Positions 56,435-64,000 of a stretch of DNA of 64,000 nt are shown one piece after another. This stretch comes from JANNVK01 sp031414415 (GTDB lineage: Bacteria; Acidobacteriota; Blastocatellia; Pyrinomonadales; Pyrinomonadaceae): contig JANNVK010000134.1 of NCBI GenBank assembly GCA_031414415.1, positions 31,850-95,849 on the forward strand, written 5' to 3'. A program made the position numbers and the translations under genes. The notes beneath the pieces are model-generated. The model was not told the DNA's origin, did no database searches, and saw nothing but the letters and a program-made list of their open reading frames with translations. The first letter of the stretch is position 1; each line of letters opens with the position of its first letter.

Positions 56435-57451
56435 CTATCTAAAAACGCCGTCACCTAAAAAATTCTGTCGCAAATATTTAATCGTATCGTTGATTGTTTC
56501 GTTGCCGTCGCGGGTTGTGAAATTTAATTCGCGTTCGGCTTTTGATGAATCAAAATACCAAAAATACTCAGCCATTTCGATTTCGCTTGGGACAAAAGGT
56601 GATGTTTTGTTCCAATTTTTAAACAGAGAATCGATCATTCCCGAGGCAGAAACTGCGAGTTTTTTTGGAATTTTAAACATTGGAGCCGAAACTCCAGATA
56701 ATCTTTCGAGCCGACCAAAAAATTCTGAAAACGTGATATTTTCTGCACCGAGAAGATAACGATTTTGATGTTTTCCTTTGTCAAGAGCATTGATGAAAGC
56801 GGTTGCGGCATCGCGTGCATCAACGAACGAAAGTCCACCATTTGGGGTTGAAGGAAGTTTGCGAGCCATAAAATCAAGCACAACTTTTGTCGAACTCAAG
56901 CGTTCATCGCCGCTTCCGAGCAACAAACTTGGATTCAAAATCACAAGCCGCGAACCTGTTTCATTAAAATTTAAAAGTGCCGTTCGCTCTTGATAATATT
57001 TCGATGCGTAATATGCCCATTTAGACAAGATTTCCACAGGTTGCGGATAAGTTTCATCAACAATTTCGGGCGTTTCTGTAATTGCACTCGTCCCGCTTGA
57101 TGAGGCAAGAATAAAATTCGTTACCTTATTTTCCTTCGCAGCTTCACACAAAATTCGCGTGCCTTCAACGTGAATTTTGTTCATCTGAGCCGCACCGTCA
57201 TAAGCAAACGAAACCTTGCCAGCCAGATGATAAATCGCCGAAACATTTTTCGTCGCGGCGGCAACATCAGTTGCACTCGTGACCGAACCTTCGCACGCTT
57301 CCACGCCAGCGTCTTGCATCCAGGCAGGAACTCGCGATGCCATTACGCGAAGATTTTTCTCACCAGCTTCGATGAATTGTTTTACGACATGAGTCCCGAG
57401 AAATCCAGTTCCGCCCGTGATTAATATTTTTTTCTGAGTTTTCTTTGCCAT
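56435..57451 (-). CDS. Extended SDR / NAD-dependent epimerase-dehydratase
   Basis: 338 residues. The Rossmann fingerprint GGTGFLGTHV lies at residues 13-22 and the active-site YYASK near 147. IYHLAGKVSF and FILASSSGTSAI are typical of dihydroflavonol-reductase-like and HpnA-like epimerases. The substrate is not determinable; sugar nucleotides, sterol-like alcohols and aldehydes are all acted on by relatives. It begins 5 nt after the M16 protease stop on the same strand, so the two are co-transcribed although no shared pathway is evident. Nothing unusual is seen in the frame. Confidence 0.85.
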   Translation of the reverse strand: MAKKTQKKILITGGTGFLGTHVVKQFIEAGEKNLRVMASRVPAWMQDAGVEACEGSVTSATDVAAATKNVSAIYHLAGKVSFAYDGAAQMNKIHVEGTRILCEAAKENKVTNFILASSSGTSAITETPEIVDETYPQPVEILSKWAYYASKYYQERTALLNFNETGSRLVILNPSLLLGSGDERLSSTKVVLDFMARKLPSTPNGGLSFVDARDAATAFINALDKGKHQNRYLLGAENITFSEFFGRLERLSGVSAPMFKIPKKLAVSASGMIDSLFKNWNKTSPFVPSEIEMAEYFWYFDSSKAERELNFTTRDGNETINDTIKYLRQNFLGDGVFR

Positions 57452-57456
57452 TTAAT

Positions 57457-60279
57457 CTATTTGTTGATCAAAATTGGTTCGCCGAATCCAAGTTCTTTGA
57501 GCCTCGACAATTGCGTTTTTGCATCGCCAACAACCAACCAATACATTTTATCAGTATTTAGGTATTTACTCGAAAGAGCTTTTATTTGGACAACAGTCAT
57601 TGATTTTACAATCTGCTCTCTCGATTTCACGTAATCATATTTCCATCCATATTTGCCGATATTTTCGAGCATATTGAGCTTCGCGAAAGATGTTTCAAAG
57701 GCTCGGGCATTACTTTTGACGAGGAAACCTTTCGTCGTTTCCATATCCTGTTCAGTGTAGGTTTTGCCGAAATCTTGCAAGATTTGTTTGATTAGCTGAG
57801 CGGATTCGAGCGTGACATTTGTTCTCACGCCGCTCGAAATTGCGAATGTTCCTGGAGATTTTGTTCCCGAAAACGAAGAACCAATTCCGTAAGTATAGCC
57901 TTTTCCTTCACGTAGTTGTTGGGTCAAACGCGAGGCAAATCCGCCGCCACCGAGAATATAATTCATCACAGTTGCGGGATAAAAGTCAGCGTCAGTTTGT
58001 GCCAAAGCCGGATAACCAAATTGAATAACTGACTGTTTAGCGTCTGGAACATCATAAAAATAAACTTGCGATTTTGTTGGGGCTGTCTGTGATTTATATT
58101 CAGGAATTGTCACCGATTTGCTCTTCCATTTTTTGTTGATTCCTTGTAACGAACTCGTGGTTTTTGACTTATCTAATGCTCCGACAACATTCAAACGGGC
58201 AACCGACGGCGAAATATTTTTGCTATAAAAAGCACGCAAATCATCGAGCGTAATTGCTTTGACAGAATCTGGCGTTCCGAGAATATTTCGCGAACGAATA
58301 TTGTCTTTTCCATAAATTAAAAGGCTGAAATTACTTTGTGCAACGAAATTCGGATTCGCTTCTTGCTGTTTAATTTGGCTAATTGTGCTTTGTTTTATGA
58401 GTTCAAACTCTTTTGCGTCCCAACGTGGTTCGAACAATATTTCTTCCATCAAAGCGAGCGTCGCGTCATAGTTTCTTGCAAGAGTATTTACACTAATTCT
58501 CACGTCTTCGGTTCTCGCCGAAACGCCAATTGAAGCTCCAAGTTGCTGAATTGCTTCCTCAAGTTCTTGCGGAGTTTTTTTCGCCGTTCCTTGTGTCATT
58601 ATTCTCGCCATCAAATTTGCAACGCCAACCTTGTTGACATCTTCCAAAAGCACGCCGCCATCGATTACAATTTCAAAATTAACGAGCGGAACTTCAGTGT
58701 TTTGAATACCATAAACACGTAATCCATTTTTCAATTTGCTTTCCCAAATTGTCGGAATTTTCACTTCCGGTGCGGCTCCGTAAGCAGGTTCTTTGCTGCG
58801 TTCAAAACTCGAAGGCGTTTTTTCGTAAGTTGCTGTAATACTCGGATCGACTTCGTTTTCAGCACCTTGAACAATCTTTTCCTCAACAACTTCGGCTTTC
58901 TTTGAGCCATCTAAAGCCAGTGAAATCTTACCTTTAGGAACAAAACTCGTCGCAACGAAGTTCTTGCCTTTGACATACTTTTCGTAAACTCGCATTACGT
59001 CAGTTGGCGTAACCGCGAGAATATTTTTAATATCTTTTTCGACAAATCCCGGATCACCGGTTAGATAATTGTATTCCGCGAGTTGCGATGATTTTCCGAG
59101 AACGCTCGAAAGTGAATTGTAAAATTGAGTTTCTTGTCCGGCTTTGATGCGAGCTAAATCTTTTTCAGAAATGCCTGTTTGCTCAAATTTCGCAAAAGCC
59201 TCACCTGTCGCTTTGGCAACATCGTCAAGGTCTTTATCTGGAAACGCACGAACTAGCAAAGTGAATTGTCCAGATAATTCGGACGTTTGGTTAAATATAC
59301 TTGCGTTTGAGGTTAGCTTTTTATCTTCGACAAAAACCTGATAAAACGGAGCTTTTTTACCGTTAGTCAAATAGCCCGACAAAACTTCGAGAGCATAAGA
59401 ATCTGGATGAAATTGTTCGACCGATGCCCAAGTCATAGTCAACTGTGGAACGCGTGCAAAATTATCTTCGTGATAAAACTTCACAGTTTCTTTCACGAAA
59501 CCAGATTTTTTTGGAAGCGGCGAAACATCTTGACCGCGTTTGATTTCACTAAAATATTTTTCAACCCATTTTTTTGCTTCAACCGTATCAAAATCTCCTG
59601 CAACAATTAGCGTTACATTATTTGGCACATACCAGCGTCTGAAAAATTCTTTGACATCGGAAACGGTCGCATTATCCAAATCTTCGAGCGAACCGATAAC
59701 CTGCCAATTATATGGATGATCCGCCGGATATAGAGCTTTATCAACAACATACGAGAAGTGTCCGTAAGGATTATTGTCAACGCTTTGCCGCTTTTCGTTT
59801 TTTACAACCTGTTTTTCCTTCGCCAAAACCGGTTCAGTCACAGTATTGATAAACCAACCAAGTTTGTCCGCCTCAGCCCAAATCATTTTCTCAAGTGCAT
59901 CTTTCGGCACAGTTTGCAAATAGTCTGTCCGGTCACGCGAGGTTGAACCATTCGCACCTGAACCTCCAATTCTCGCGGTCATTTTATCAAGTCCGCCTTT
60001 ACCTAAATTCTCAGATTCCAAAAACAAAAGATGTTCAAAGAGATGTGCAAAACCAGTTCTGCCTGCTTTTTCACGAGCCGAACCAACGTGAGCAGTTAAA
60101 TTGACCGCCACGACCGGATCAGAGCGATCAACGTGAAAAATCACCTCTAATCCATTTGGCAGAATAAACTTTTCGAAATTAACGTTAAACGAGGCTTTCG
60201 GATTCGATTTCTGTGCAGAAATTCCAACTGTTGAAAGCAAAAGACAAAACGCGATAAGAACAATATTTTTGATTTTCAT
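57457..60279 (-). CDS. Exported M16 zinc peptidase (two-domain, pitrilysin family)
   Basis: 940 residues with a signal peptide (IVLIAFCLLLSTVGISAQ). The inverted zinc motif HLFEH is at residues 79-83 in the first half, with the distal Glu in the conserved segment around EKRQSVDNNPYGH. The second half (from about 500, KLKNGLRVYGIQNTEVP) repeats the fold without the zinc motif, giving the usual active/inactive pair within one chain, and contains the R/Y motif segment LREGKGYTYGIGSSF. Such enzymes degrade peptides of limited size in the periplasm. It leads a two-gene unit with the epimerase. The spacer before it (60280-60391) is AT-rich without a clear promoter. Confidence 0.93.
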   Translation of the reverse strand: MKIKNIVLIAFCLLLSTVGISAQKSNPKASFNVNFEKFILPNGLEVIFHVDRSDPVVAVNLTAHVGSAREKAGRTGFAHLFEHLLFLESENLGKGGLDKMTARIGGSGANGSTSRDRTDYLQTVPKDALEKMIWAEADKLGWFINTVTEPVLAKEKQVVKNEKRQSVDNNPYGHFSYVVDKALYPADHPYNWQVIGSLEDLDNATVSDVKEFFRRWYVPNNVTLIVAGDFDTVEAKKWVEKYFSEIKRGQDVSPLPKKSGFVKETVKFYHEDNFARVPQLTMTWASVEQFHPDSYALEVLSGYLTNGKKAPFYQVFVEDKKLTSNASIFNQTSELSGQFTLLVRAFPDKDLDDVAKATGEAFAKFEQTGISEKDLARIKAGQETQFYNSLSSVLGKSSQLAEYNYLTGDPGFVEKDIKNILAVTPTDVMRVYEKYVKGKNFVATSFVPKGKISLALDGSKKAEVVEEKIVQGAENEVDPSITATYEKTPSSFERSKEPAYGAAPEVKIPTIWESKLKNGLRVYGIQNTEVPLVNFEIVIDGGVLLEDVNKVGVANLMARIMTQGTAKKTPQELEEAIQQLGASIGVSARTEDVRISVNTLARNYDATLALMEEILFEPRWDAKEFELIKQSTISQIKQQEANPNFVAQSNFSLLIYGKDNIRSRNILGTPDSVKAITLDDLRAFYSKNISPSVARLNVVGALDKSKTTSSLQGINKKWKSKSVTIPEYKSQTAPTKSQVYFYDVPDAKQSVIQFGYPALAQTDADFYPATVMNYILGGGGFASRLTQQLREGKGYTYGIGSSFSGTKSPGTFAISSGVRTNVTLESAQLIKQILQDFGKTYTEQDMETTKGFLVKSNARAFETSFAKLNMLENIGKYGWKYDYVKSREQIVKSMTVVQIKALSSKYLNTDKMYWLVVGDAKTQLSRLKELGFGEPILINK

Positions 60280-60391
60280 AAGTATTTAGGTAAGCAAGTA
60301 AAATGTAATTTTTAGCTGGTTATATTACGAAGAAACTTTGGTGTAAGGTTTCAAAATCTTGGTGAATCTGAGTTTTGAATAGTTGTTATTG

Positions 60392-60601
60392 TTAGAGTAA
60401 AATTTCAAATTCTTTCGCTAAAACCAAGTCTTCTTTTGCCGTTGCTATGTAACCTTCAGCTAACAAATCATTAAGATTTTGTGATTTTTCTCTAACTAAT
60501 TTCTCTTTTATTGCTTCTAAAACAAATTCATTCTGTGGTTTTGAAAATGAACTCAAAACACCAAATACTTCATCGGGAATTGTTATTTGCAGTGTTCTCA
60601 T
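60392..60601 (-). CDS. Small antitoxin-like protein (RHH-like N-terminus)
   Basis: 69 residues. The N-terminus MRTLQITIPDEVFGVL suggests a ribbon-helix-helix strand, and the C-terminus (LAEGYIATAKEDLVLAKEFE) resembles the toxin-binding tail of VapB/RelB-like antitoxins. No toxin gene follows it: the next gene downstream is the M16 protease. It may be an orphan. Confidence 0.6.
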   Translation of the reverse strand: MRTLQITIPDEVFGVLSSFSKPQNEFVLEAIKEKLVREKSQNLNDLLAEGYIATAKEDLVLAKEFEILL

Positions 60602-60604
60602 AAA

Positions 60605-60631
60605 TTAAATCCTATCATCAAAAAGCAATTT
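60605..60631 (-). pseudogene. Possible N-terminal remnant of a DUF5615 (PIN-like) toxin
   Basis: Between the DUF433 gene and the RHH-like gene, the minus strand reads KLLFDDRI followed by a stop. DUF5615 proteins, the usual partners of DUF433, begin with segments like MKLLFDENL. With eight codons and no start codon, this is only suggestive. Confidence 0.25.
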
Positions 60632-60654
60632 GTAAATCTAAATTACTACAAAAT

Positions 60655-60879
60655 TCAACTACTTTTATTCTCAAATGCCAAGCAGACTTTTATATCTTCA
60701 CGAGTTAAATCAGGGAAATTATCTAAAATCTCAATTTCAGACATTCCGCTTGCTAAATATTCCAAAACATCCGTCACCGTCATTCGCAAATTACGAATAC
60801 ACGGCTTTCCGCTACGTTTATTCGGGTTGATTGTAATGTAATCTTTGTAGTTCATAATTGACGTTGTTCGCGTTACCAT
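60655..60879 (-). CDS. DUF433-family antitoxin-like protein
   Basis: 74 residues. The DUF433 signature is clear: ITINPNKRSGKPCIRNLRMTV, VLEYLASGMSEIEIL and FPDLTREDIKVCLAF. The family is a winged-helix antitoxin type, usually followed by a DUF5615 PIN-like toxin, which is missing here. The first ATG overlaps the stop of the upstream small gene (ATGGTAA), consistent with coupling; an internal ATG at 60855 matches the family start better. Confidence 0.8.
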   Translation of the reverse strand: MVTRTTSIMNYKDYITINPNKRSGKPCIRNLRMTVTDVLEYLASGMSEIEILDNFPDLTREDIKVCLAFENKSS

Positions 60880-61097
60880 TCGCTGGCATCATCTACTGAA
60901 TTTATTCCGCCTAAATCTGCCAACTCTGCCAAAACTTCCGCCATCTTTTTGCCATTTTTCTTGCTACTCGACGATTCACTATCAAGAATTGTTACAAAAA
61001 CATCAGTTGTAGAGTTTGATGAAACTTTAGGTGTTTCACCTTTCCATTCAATTTTATTCCCGTGCAATGTTGCTTTATATGTTTCGAGCATAGTCAT
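60873..61097 (-). CDS. Small antitoxin-like protein upstream of DUF433
   Basis: 74 residues. The N-terminus LETYKATLHGNKIEWKGETP and the tail KMAEVLAELADLGGINSVDDASEW resemble a group of short proteins that often precede toxin genes and end in similar acidic tails. I cannot name the family. It overlaps the DUF433 gene. Either ATG 61097 or 61091 could be the start. Confidence 0.6.
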   Translation of the reverse strand: MTMLETYKATLHGNKIEWKGETPKVSSNSTTDVFVTILDSESSSSKKNGKKMAEVLAELADLGGINSVDDASEW

Positions 61098-61128
61098 AAT
61101 ATTAACATAAAATATCGACTTTTTTTAC

Positions 61129-64000
61129 TTACTCCGAAGTTTCTGCTTTCTTTTTGATCGGTTTCTTACGTTCTTTTTTCCATTGCAATCTCAAAGCCTC
61201 AGCGTCAAATTGATCACGTTTTCCGTCTTTCATATTACGGACTTCGTGTTCTACTCTTGCAGCGATCATTCGATATGCTTCGGTTTTTGCCAAATCTTTC
61301 GTCATTTCGAAAAGTTCGTCGTATTCGAGATAGCGTCCAACTCTGGCACTAACTTTTGCACCAATACTTTTTGCTTTTGGAATAGTTACACCTTTTGGAA
61401 ATGCTTCGAAAGTTCCCTTGAGATAAACAGGCAGAATTCCGACCTTATTTGTTAATGCGAGATAGCCGATAACTGGTTTAAATTCCGCCATTTCGCCAGT
61501 TACTTGCCTTCCGCCTTCGGGGAAAATCAGTGCATTGTAACCTTCATTTAAAATCTGAGAAACATGGCGAAGCGACTGACGTAAACTTCCCGAACGCTCA
61601 ATTGGAACAAGCGTCGTGAAATTATTCATATAAGCTCGTTTGTATTTTGTATCAAACCAATAATCTGCCGCCGCGACCGCAACTGTTTGTTTCGCAACAT
61701 CTTCGCCGAGTGCAAATTTCACCAAACCCATATCAATATGCGAACAATGATTTGATGAAACGATAAAATTGGTATGCGGCGGAATGTTGTTTTGCCCTTC
61801 AACGCTTGTATCCAAAACGCTTCCGTAGAGTGTTTTTTGTGCCAAAGTCACAACGCGATTTCCGACCAATCTCACAAGTGATGGAACAAAAAGTTCGTCT
61901 TCATCAGGCGTTTTTGGTTTCTCAACTTCTGCAGCAATTTTCTTCGATTTATCGGCTCTTTCGACAGATTGAAGCAGTTCGCGAACGGTCTGAACTTCGT
62001 TCAAAGTATCAGGCGTGAGAATTTTTCCGCCGCCATCTTCGATTGCCGCTGCAAGTTCGACAAACATCAAACTATCAAAGCCCAAATCGCTAAGTTGTGT
62101 TTCGAGAGCAATTTCCGAGCGTTCGCGGTTTGCGACATTCGCAACAATTTGCCGAAGCCACGCAACGTTCGAATCTTTGCTTCCTTCCGAAGTGTCAGTA
62201 ACGGACTTTTTATTTTTGAGTTCCAGCTTCTCAATTAGTTCGACAACTTCACGGCGTTTTACTTTGCGAGTCGCCGTTCTTGGAAGTTCGAAGTTTGTAA
62301 AATGAAGAACTTTTACACGTTTGAAAAAAGGAATATCGCTTGAAATTGTGCGGAAATGATCTTCAATTTTTCGGTTAGTCGCGGCTCGCGTCAGCGAAAT
62401 ATCAAACGAATAATCTGGCACAACGAGGCAAGCGATTTTCTCGCCGCCATCACTTTCCGGCAATCCGACAACGCTCAATTCCTTGATGAAATCTGTTTTT
62501 CCGTAAATTTCTTCGAGTTCGTCAGGATAAATATTTTTGCCATTTGAATCAATAATAATGTCTTTCGCACGACCGACAATGTAAAGATTCCCATCGTCAT
62601 CAAGCCGACCTAAGTCACCTGTTTTCAACCATCTATCGTTCATCGTGGCTTTAGTCGCTTCGTCGTTTTTGTAATAACCGAGCATCACATTTTGTCCGCG
62701 AGCAATCACTTCGCCGACGCCATTATCGTCAGGATTATCAATCTTAACCTCAACGCCCGGAAGTGGTTTCCCGACGCTTCCGCGAAGCAATTTATTTTGC
62801 GGACGTGCAACAGTCAAAACTGGCGAAGATTCAGTTAAACCGTAACCTTCGAGAACCGTAAAACCGAGTCCGTGCAAATCTTTTTGCACTCGTTCGCTCA
62901 ATGCCGAACCACCCGAAATTAGATAACGAATTCGTCCGCCCATTCTTTGATGAATCGGGAAAAATACAATTGGACCAAGATTAAACGGCGTATTATCGCG
63001 AAGCCACGCATTAAAATCGATCATACTGTCGGCAATATCCGCGATCCAATCGCCTTGCTCGCGAAGCCGGGATTTGATACGGCGATGCATCATTTCCCAA
63101 AGTGCCGGAACGCCAACCATTCCGGTTATCAAGCCGTTTTCCATCGCCCGAGCGAGTTCTTCACCGTTTAGTTCGTCGAGATAAGTGATTTGAGTTCCAT
63201 TTGAAAATGGAGTCAGAAAACCAGCCGAAAATTCGAAAGTATGGTGCATTGGAAGCACGGAAAGCACGCCATCGGTGATGCTCATTTCCAAAACAGAACC
63301 GAGCATTGAAACCATATTGACGAAATTTTTGTGCGAAAGCATCACAGCTTTTGGCGTTCCGGTCGTGCCGCTTGTAAATATCAAAGAAGCTGGTGAATTT
63401 GCCAAAATCTTTTCGGGCAACATCGCAAGTCTTTGTGCTTCAACGCTTTCGCTTGGCATTTCGAAAACTTCATCAAATGGATAAATCGCAACTTTTACGC
63501 CTTGAACTTTAAAAGCCTCAGCCAAATCTGGATTTTCGCCCAATAATTTCGGACTCAAAAGTATCGCCGCAGCTTCGCCAGCATCGGCATATTTCGCAAT
63601 ATCTTTCGCATTCGAACTCGGATCAATCGGAATTGCAGTCGCACCAGATTTGAGAATCCCAAAATAAGCCATTCCCCATTCAGGCATATTATTAGCAAAA
63701 AGAATCACACGATCACCGTGTTTAATGCCTTTTTCAGCGAGAAATCCGGCAACGCGAAGCGTTAATTCCTTAACTTCATCGTAAGTATATTGCTCCTTTT
63801 TACCATCGCGTTCGATTCGCATTGCAACGCGAGTTGGAAAACGTTTGACCGCTGTGTCGAATAAATCGAGCAAATCTTTGTAGGTATGACCGCGTTTTTC
63901 GATTGCTTTGAGCTCTTCTTCAAGCGTCGGCAAAACCCATTTCCGCATTCCTGGAAAATGAACATTGAGCCAGTAATCATACCAATCGAGTTTTTCAGGA
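61129..64000 (-). CDS. AMP-binding ligase, acyl carrier and PlsC acyltransferase fusion (5' end outside window)
   Basis: The frame stays open to the right edge, and the codons before the first ATG (63948) encode WYDYWLNVHFPG, so the protein continues upstream. Numbered from that ATG, an adenylating domain spans about 20-570 (TSGTTGTPKAVMLSHKNF, GYGLTESSPVL, LKTGDLGRLDD, GRAKDIIIDSNG). A carrier-protein domain follows at about 600-670 with the phosphopantetheine Ser in LGFDSLMF. A PlsC-type acyltransferase (about 720-920) has NHCSHID and FPEGGRQ. It could activate a fatty acid, hold it on the carrier and transfer it to a lipid acceptor such as lysophosphatidate. No other lipid gene is nearby. 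The identity of the missing N-terminal part is unknown. Confidence 0.88.
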   Translation of the reverse strand, partial: PEKLDWYDYWLNVHFPGMRKWVLPTLEEELKAIEKRGHTYKDLLDLFDTAVKRFPTRVAMRIERDGKKEQYTYDEVKELTLRVAGFLAEKGIKHGDRVILFANNMPEWGMAYFGILKSGATAIPIDPSSNAKDIAKYADAGEAAAILLSPKLLGENPDLAEAFKVQGVKVAIYPFDEVFEMPSESVEAQRLAMLPEKILANSPASLIFTSGTTGTPKAVMLSHKNFVNMVSMLGSVLEMSITDGVLSVLPMHHTFEFSAGFLTPFSNGTQITYLDELNGEELARAMENGLITGMVGVPALWEMMHRRIKSRLREQGDWIADIADSMIDFNAWLRDNTPFNLGPIVFFPIHQRMGGRIRYLISGGSALSERVQKDLHGLGFTVLEGYGLTESSPVLTVARPQNKLLRGSVGKPLPGVEVKIDNPDDNGVGEVIARGQNVMLGYYKNDEATKATMNDRWLKTGDLGRLDDDGNLYIVGRAKDIIIDSNGKNIYPDELEEIYGKTDFIKELSVVGLPESDGGEKIACLVVPDYSFDISLTRAATNRKIEDHFRTISSDIPFFKRVKVLHFTNFELPRTATRKVKRREVVELIEKLELKNKKSVTDTSEGSKDSNVAWLRQIVANVANRERSEIALETQLSDLGFDSLMFVELAAAIEDGGGKILTPDTLNEVQTVRELLQSVERADKSKKIAAEVEKPKTPDEDELFVPSLVRLVGNRVVTLAQKTLYGSVLDTSVEGQNNIPPHTNFIVSSNHCSHIDMGLVKFALGEDVAKQTVAVAAADYWFDTKYKRAYMNNFTTLVPIERSGSLRQSLRHVSQILNEGYNALIFPEGGRQVTGEMAEFKPVIGYLALTNKVGILPVYLKGTFEAFPKGVTIPKAKSIGAKVSARVGRYLEYDELFEMTKDLAKTEAYRMIAARVEHEVRNMKDGKRDQFDAEALRLQWKKERKKPIKKKAETSE

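Noticed and set aside
58420..58445. tRNA T-arm-like GGTTCGAA
   Set aside because: It lies in the M16 protease coding sequence and no acceptor or anticodon stems surround it.

Overview
The window is AT-rich bacterial DNA with dense, mostly plus-strand coding up to about 45 kb and minus-strand coding after it. Three very large Oar-type TonB-dependent receptors (carboxypeptidase-like domain, then plug, then barrel), two tandem tricorn-like proteases, a head-GIN (DUF2807) protein and many secreted glycosidases and peptidases suggest an Acidobacteriota member, possibly of the Blastocatellia. This is inferred from gene content only: no rRNA, tRNA, CRISPR array or phage was seen. Two genes run off the ends: a family 2 glycosyltransferase at the left edge and an AMP-ligase/acyltransferase fusion at the right edge.

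Layout. 0-2.2 kb: glycosyltransferase and DUF2807 protein. 2.2-6.5 kb: first TonB receptor, with paired palindromes upstream and a clear terminator. 6.5-13 kb: queG, an SH3 protein with a long Asn/Ser/Lys/Thr tract, and a 1251-residue HEAT-like exported protein. 13-15.5 kb: rpsU, surE, pcm and a DedA gene. 15.6-45.4 kb: a long glycan-uptake and degradation region. It holds a ROK regulator, a XylR-box-like palindrome, a second TonB receptor, a subtilisin, malQ, a REP-transposase element, two GH13 amylases flanking an SLC45-type sugar transporter, a LacI regulator with a predicted promoter and tandem operators, a third TonB receptor, a GH3 beta-glucosidase, two GH15 glucoamylases flanking a GH144-like enzyme, an M19 dipeptidase and an amidase.

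In this region starch-type oligosaccharides would enter through the TonB receptors, be cut in the periplasm by GH13 and GH15 enzymes, cross the inner membrane through the SLC45-type carrier and be processed inside by MalQ. The GH144-like and GH3 enzymes point to a second, beta-linked substrate, perhaps beta-1,2-glucan. I saw no SusD-like gene, so this resembles a Bacteroidetes polysaccharide-utilisation locus without the surface glycan-binding lipoprotein.

45.4-47.7 kb looks like a small accessory island: a broken BRO-N gene, an HNH nuclease with its overlapping partner, and a cytoplasmic trypsin-like protease. 47.7-54.5 kb: the tandem tricorn-like proteases, separated by a REP-like palindrome. 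54.6-56.4 kb: hipBA with a predicted promoter and operator. 56.4-60.3 kb: an epimerase and an M16 protease. 60.4-61.1 kb: three antitoxin-like small genes with what may be the remnant of a lost toxin. 61.1-64 kb: the ligase/acyltransferase.

The most unusual non-coding content is repetitive: a transposase gene framed by three nested pairs of small hairpins; at least three other palindromic repeat elements, one of them a family with two copies; and 7- or 8-bp tandem arrays that have entered spacers, signal peptides and, at the same site, both GH15 paralogues.
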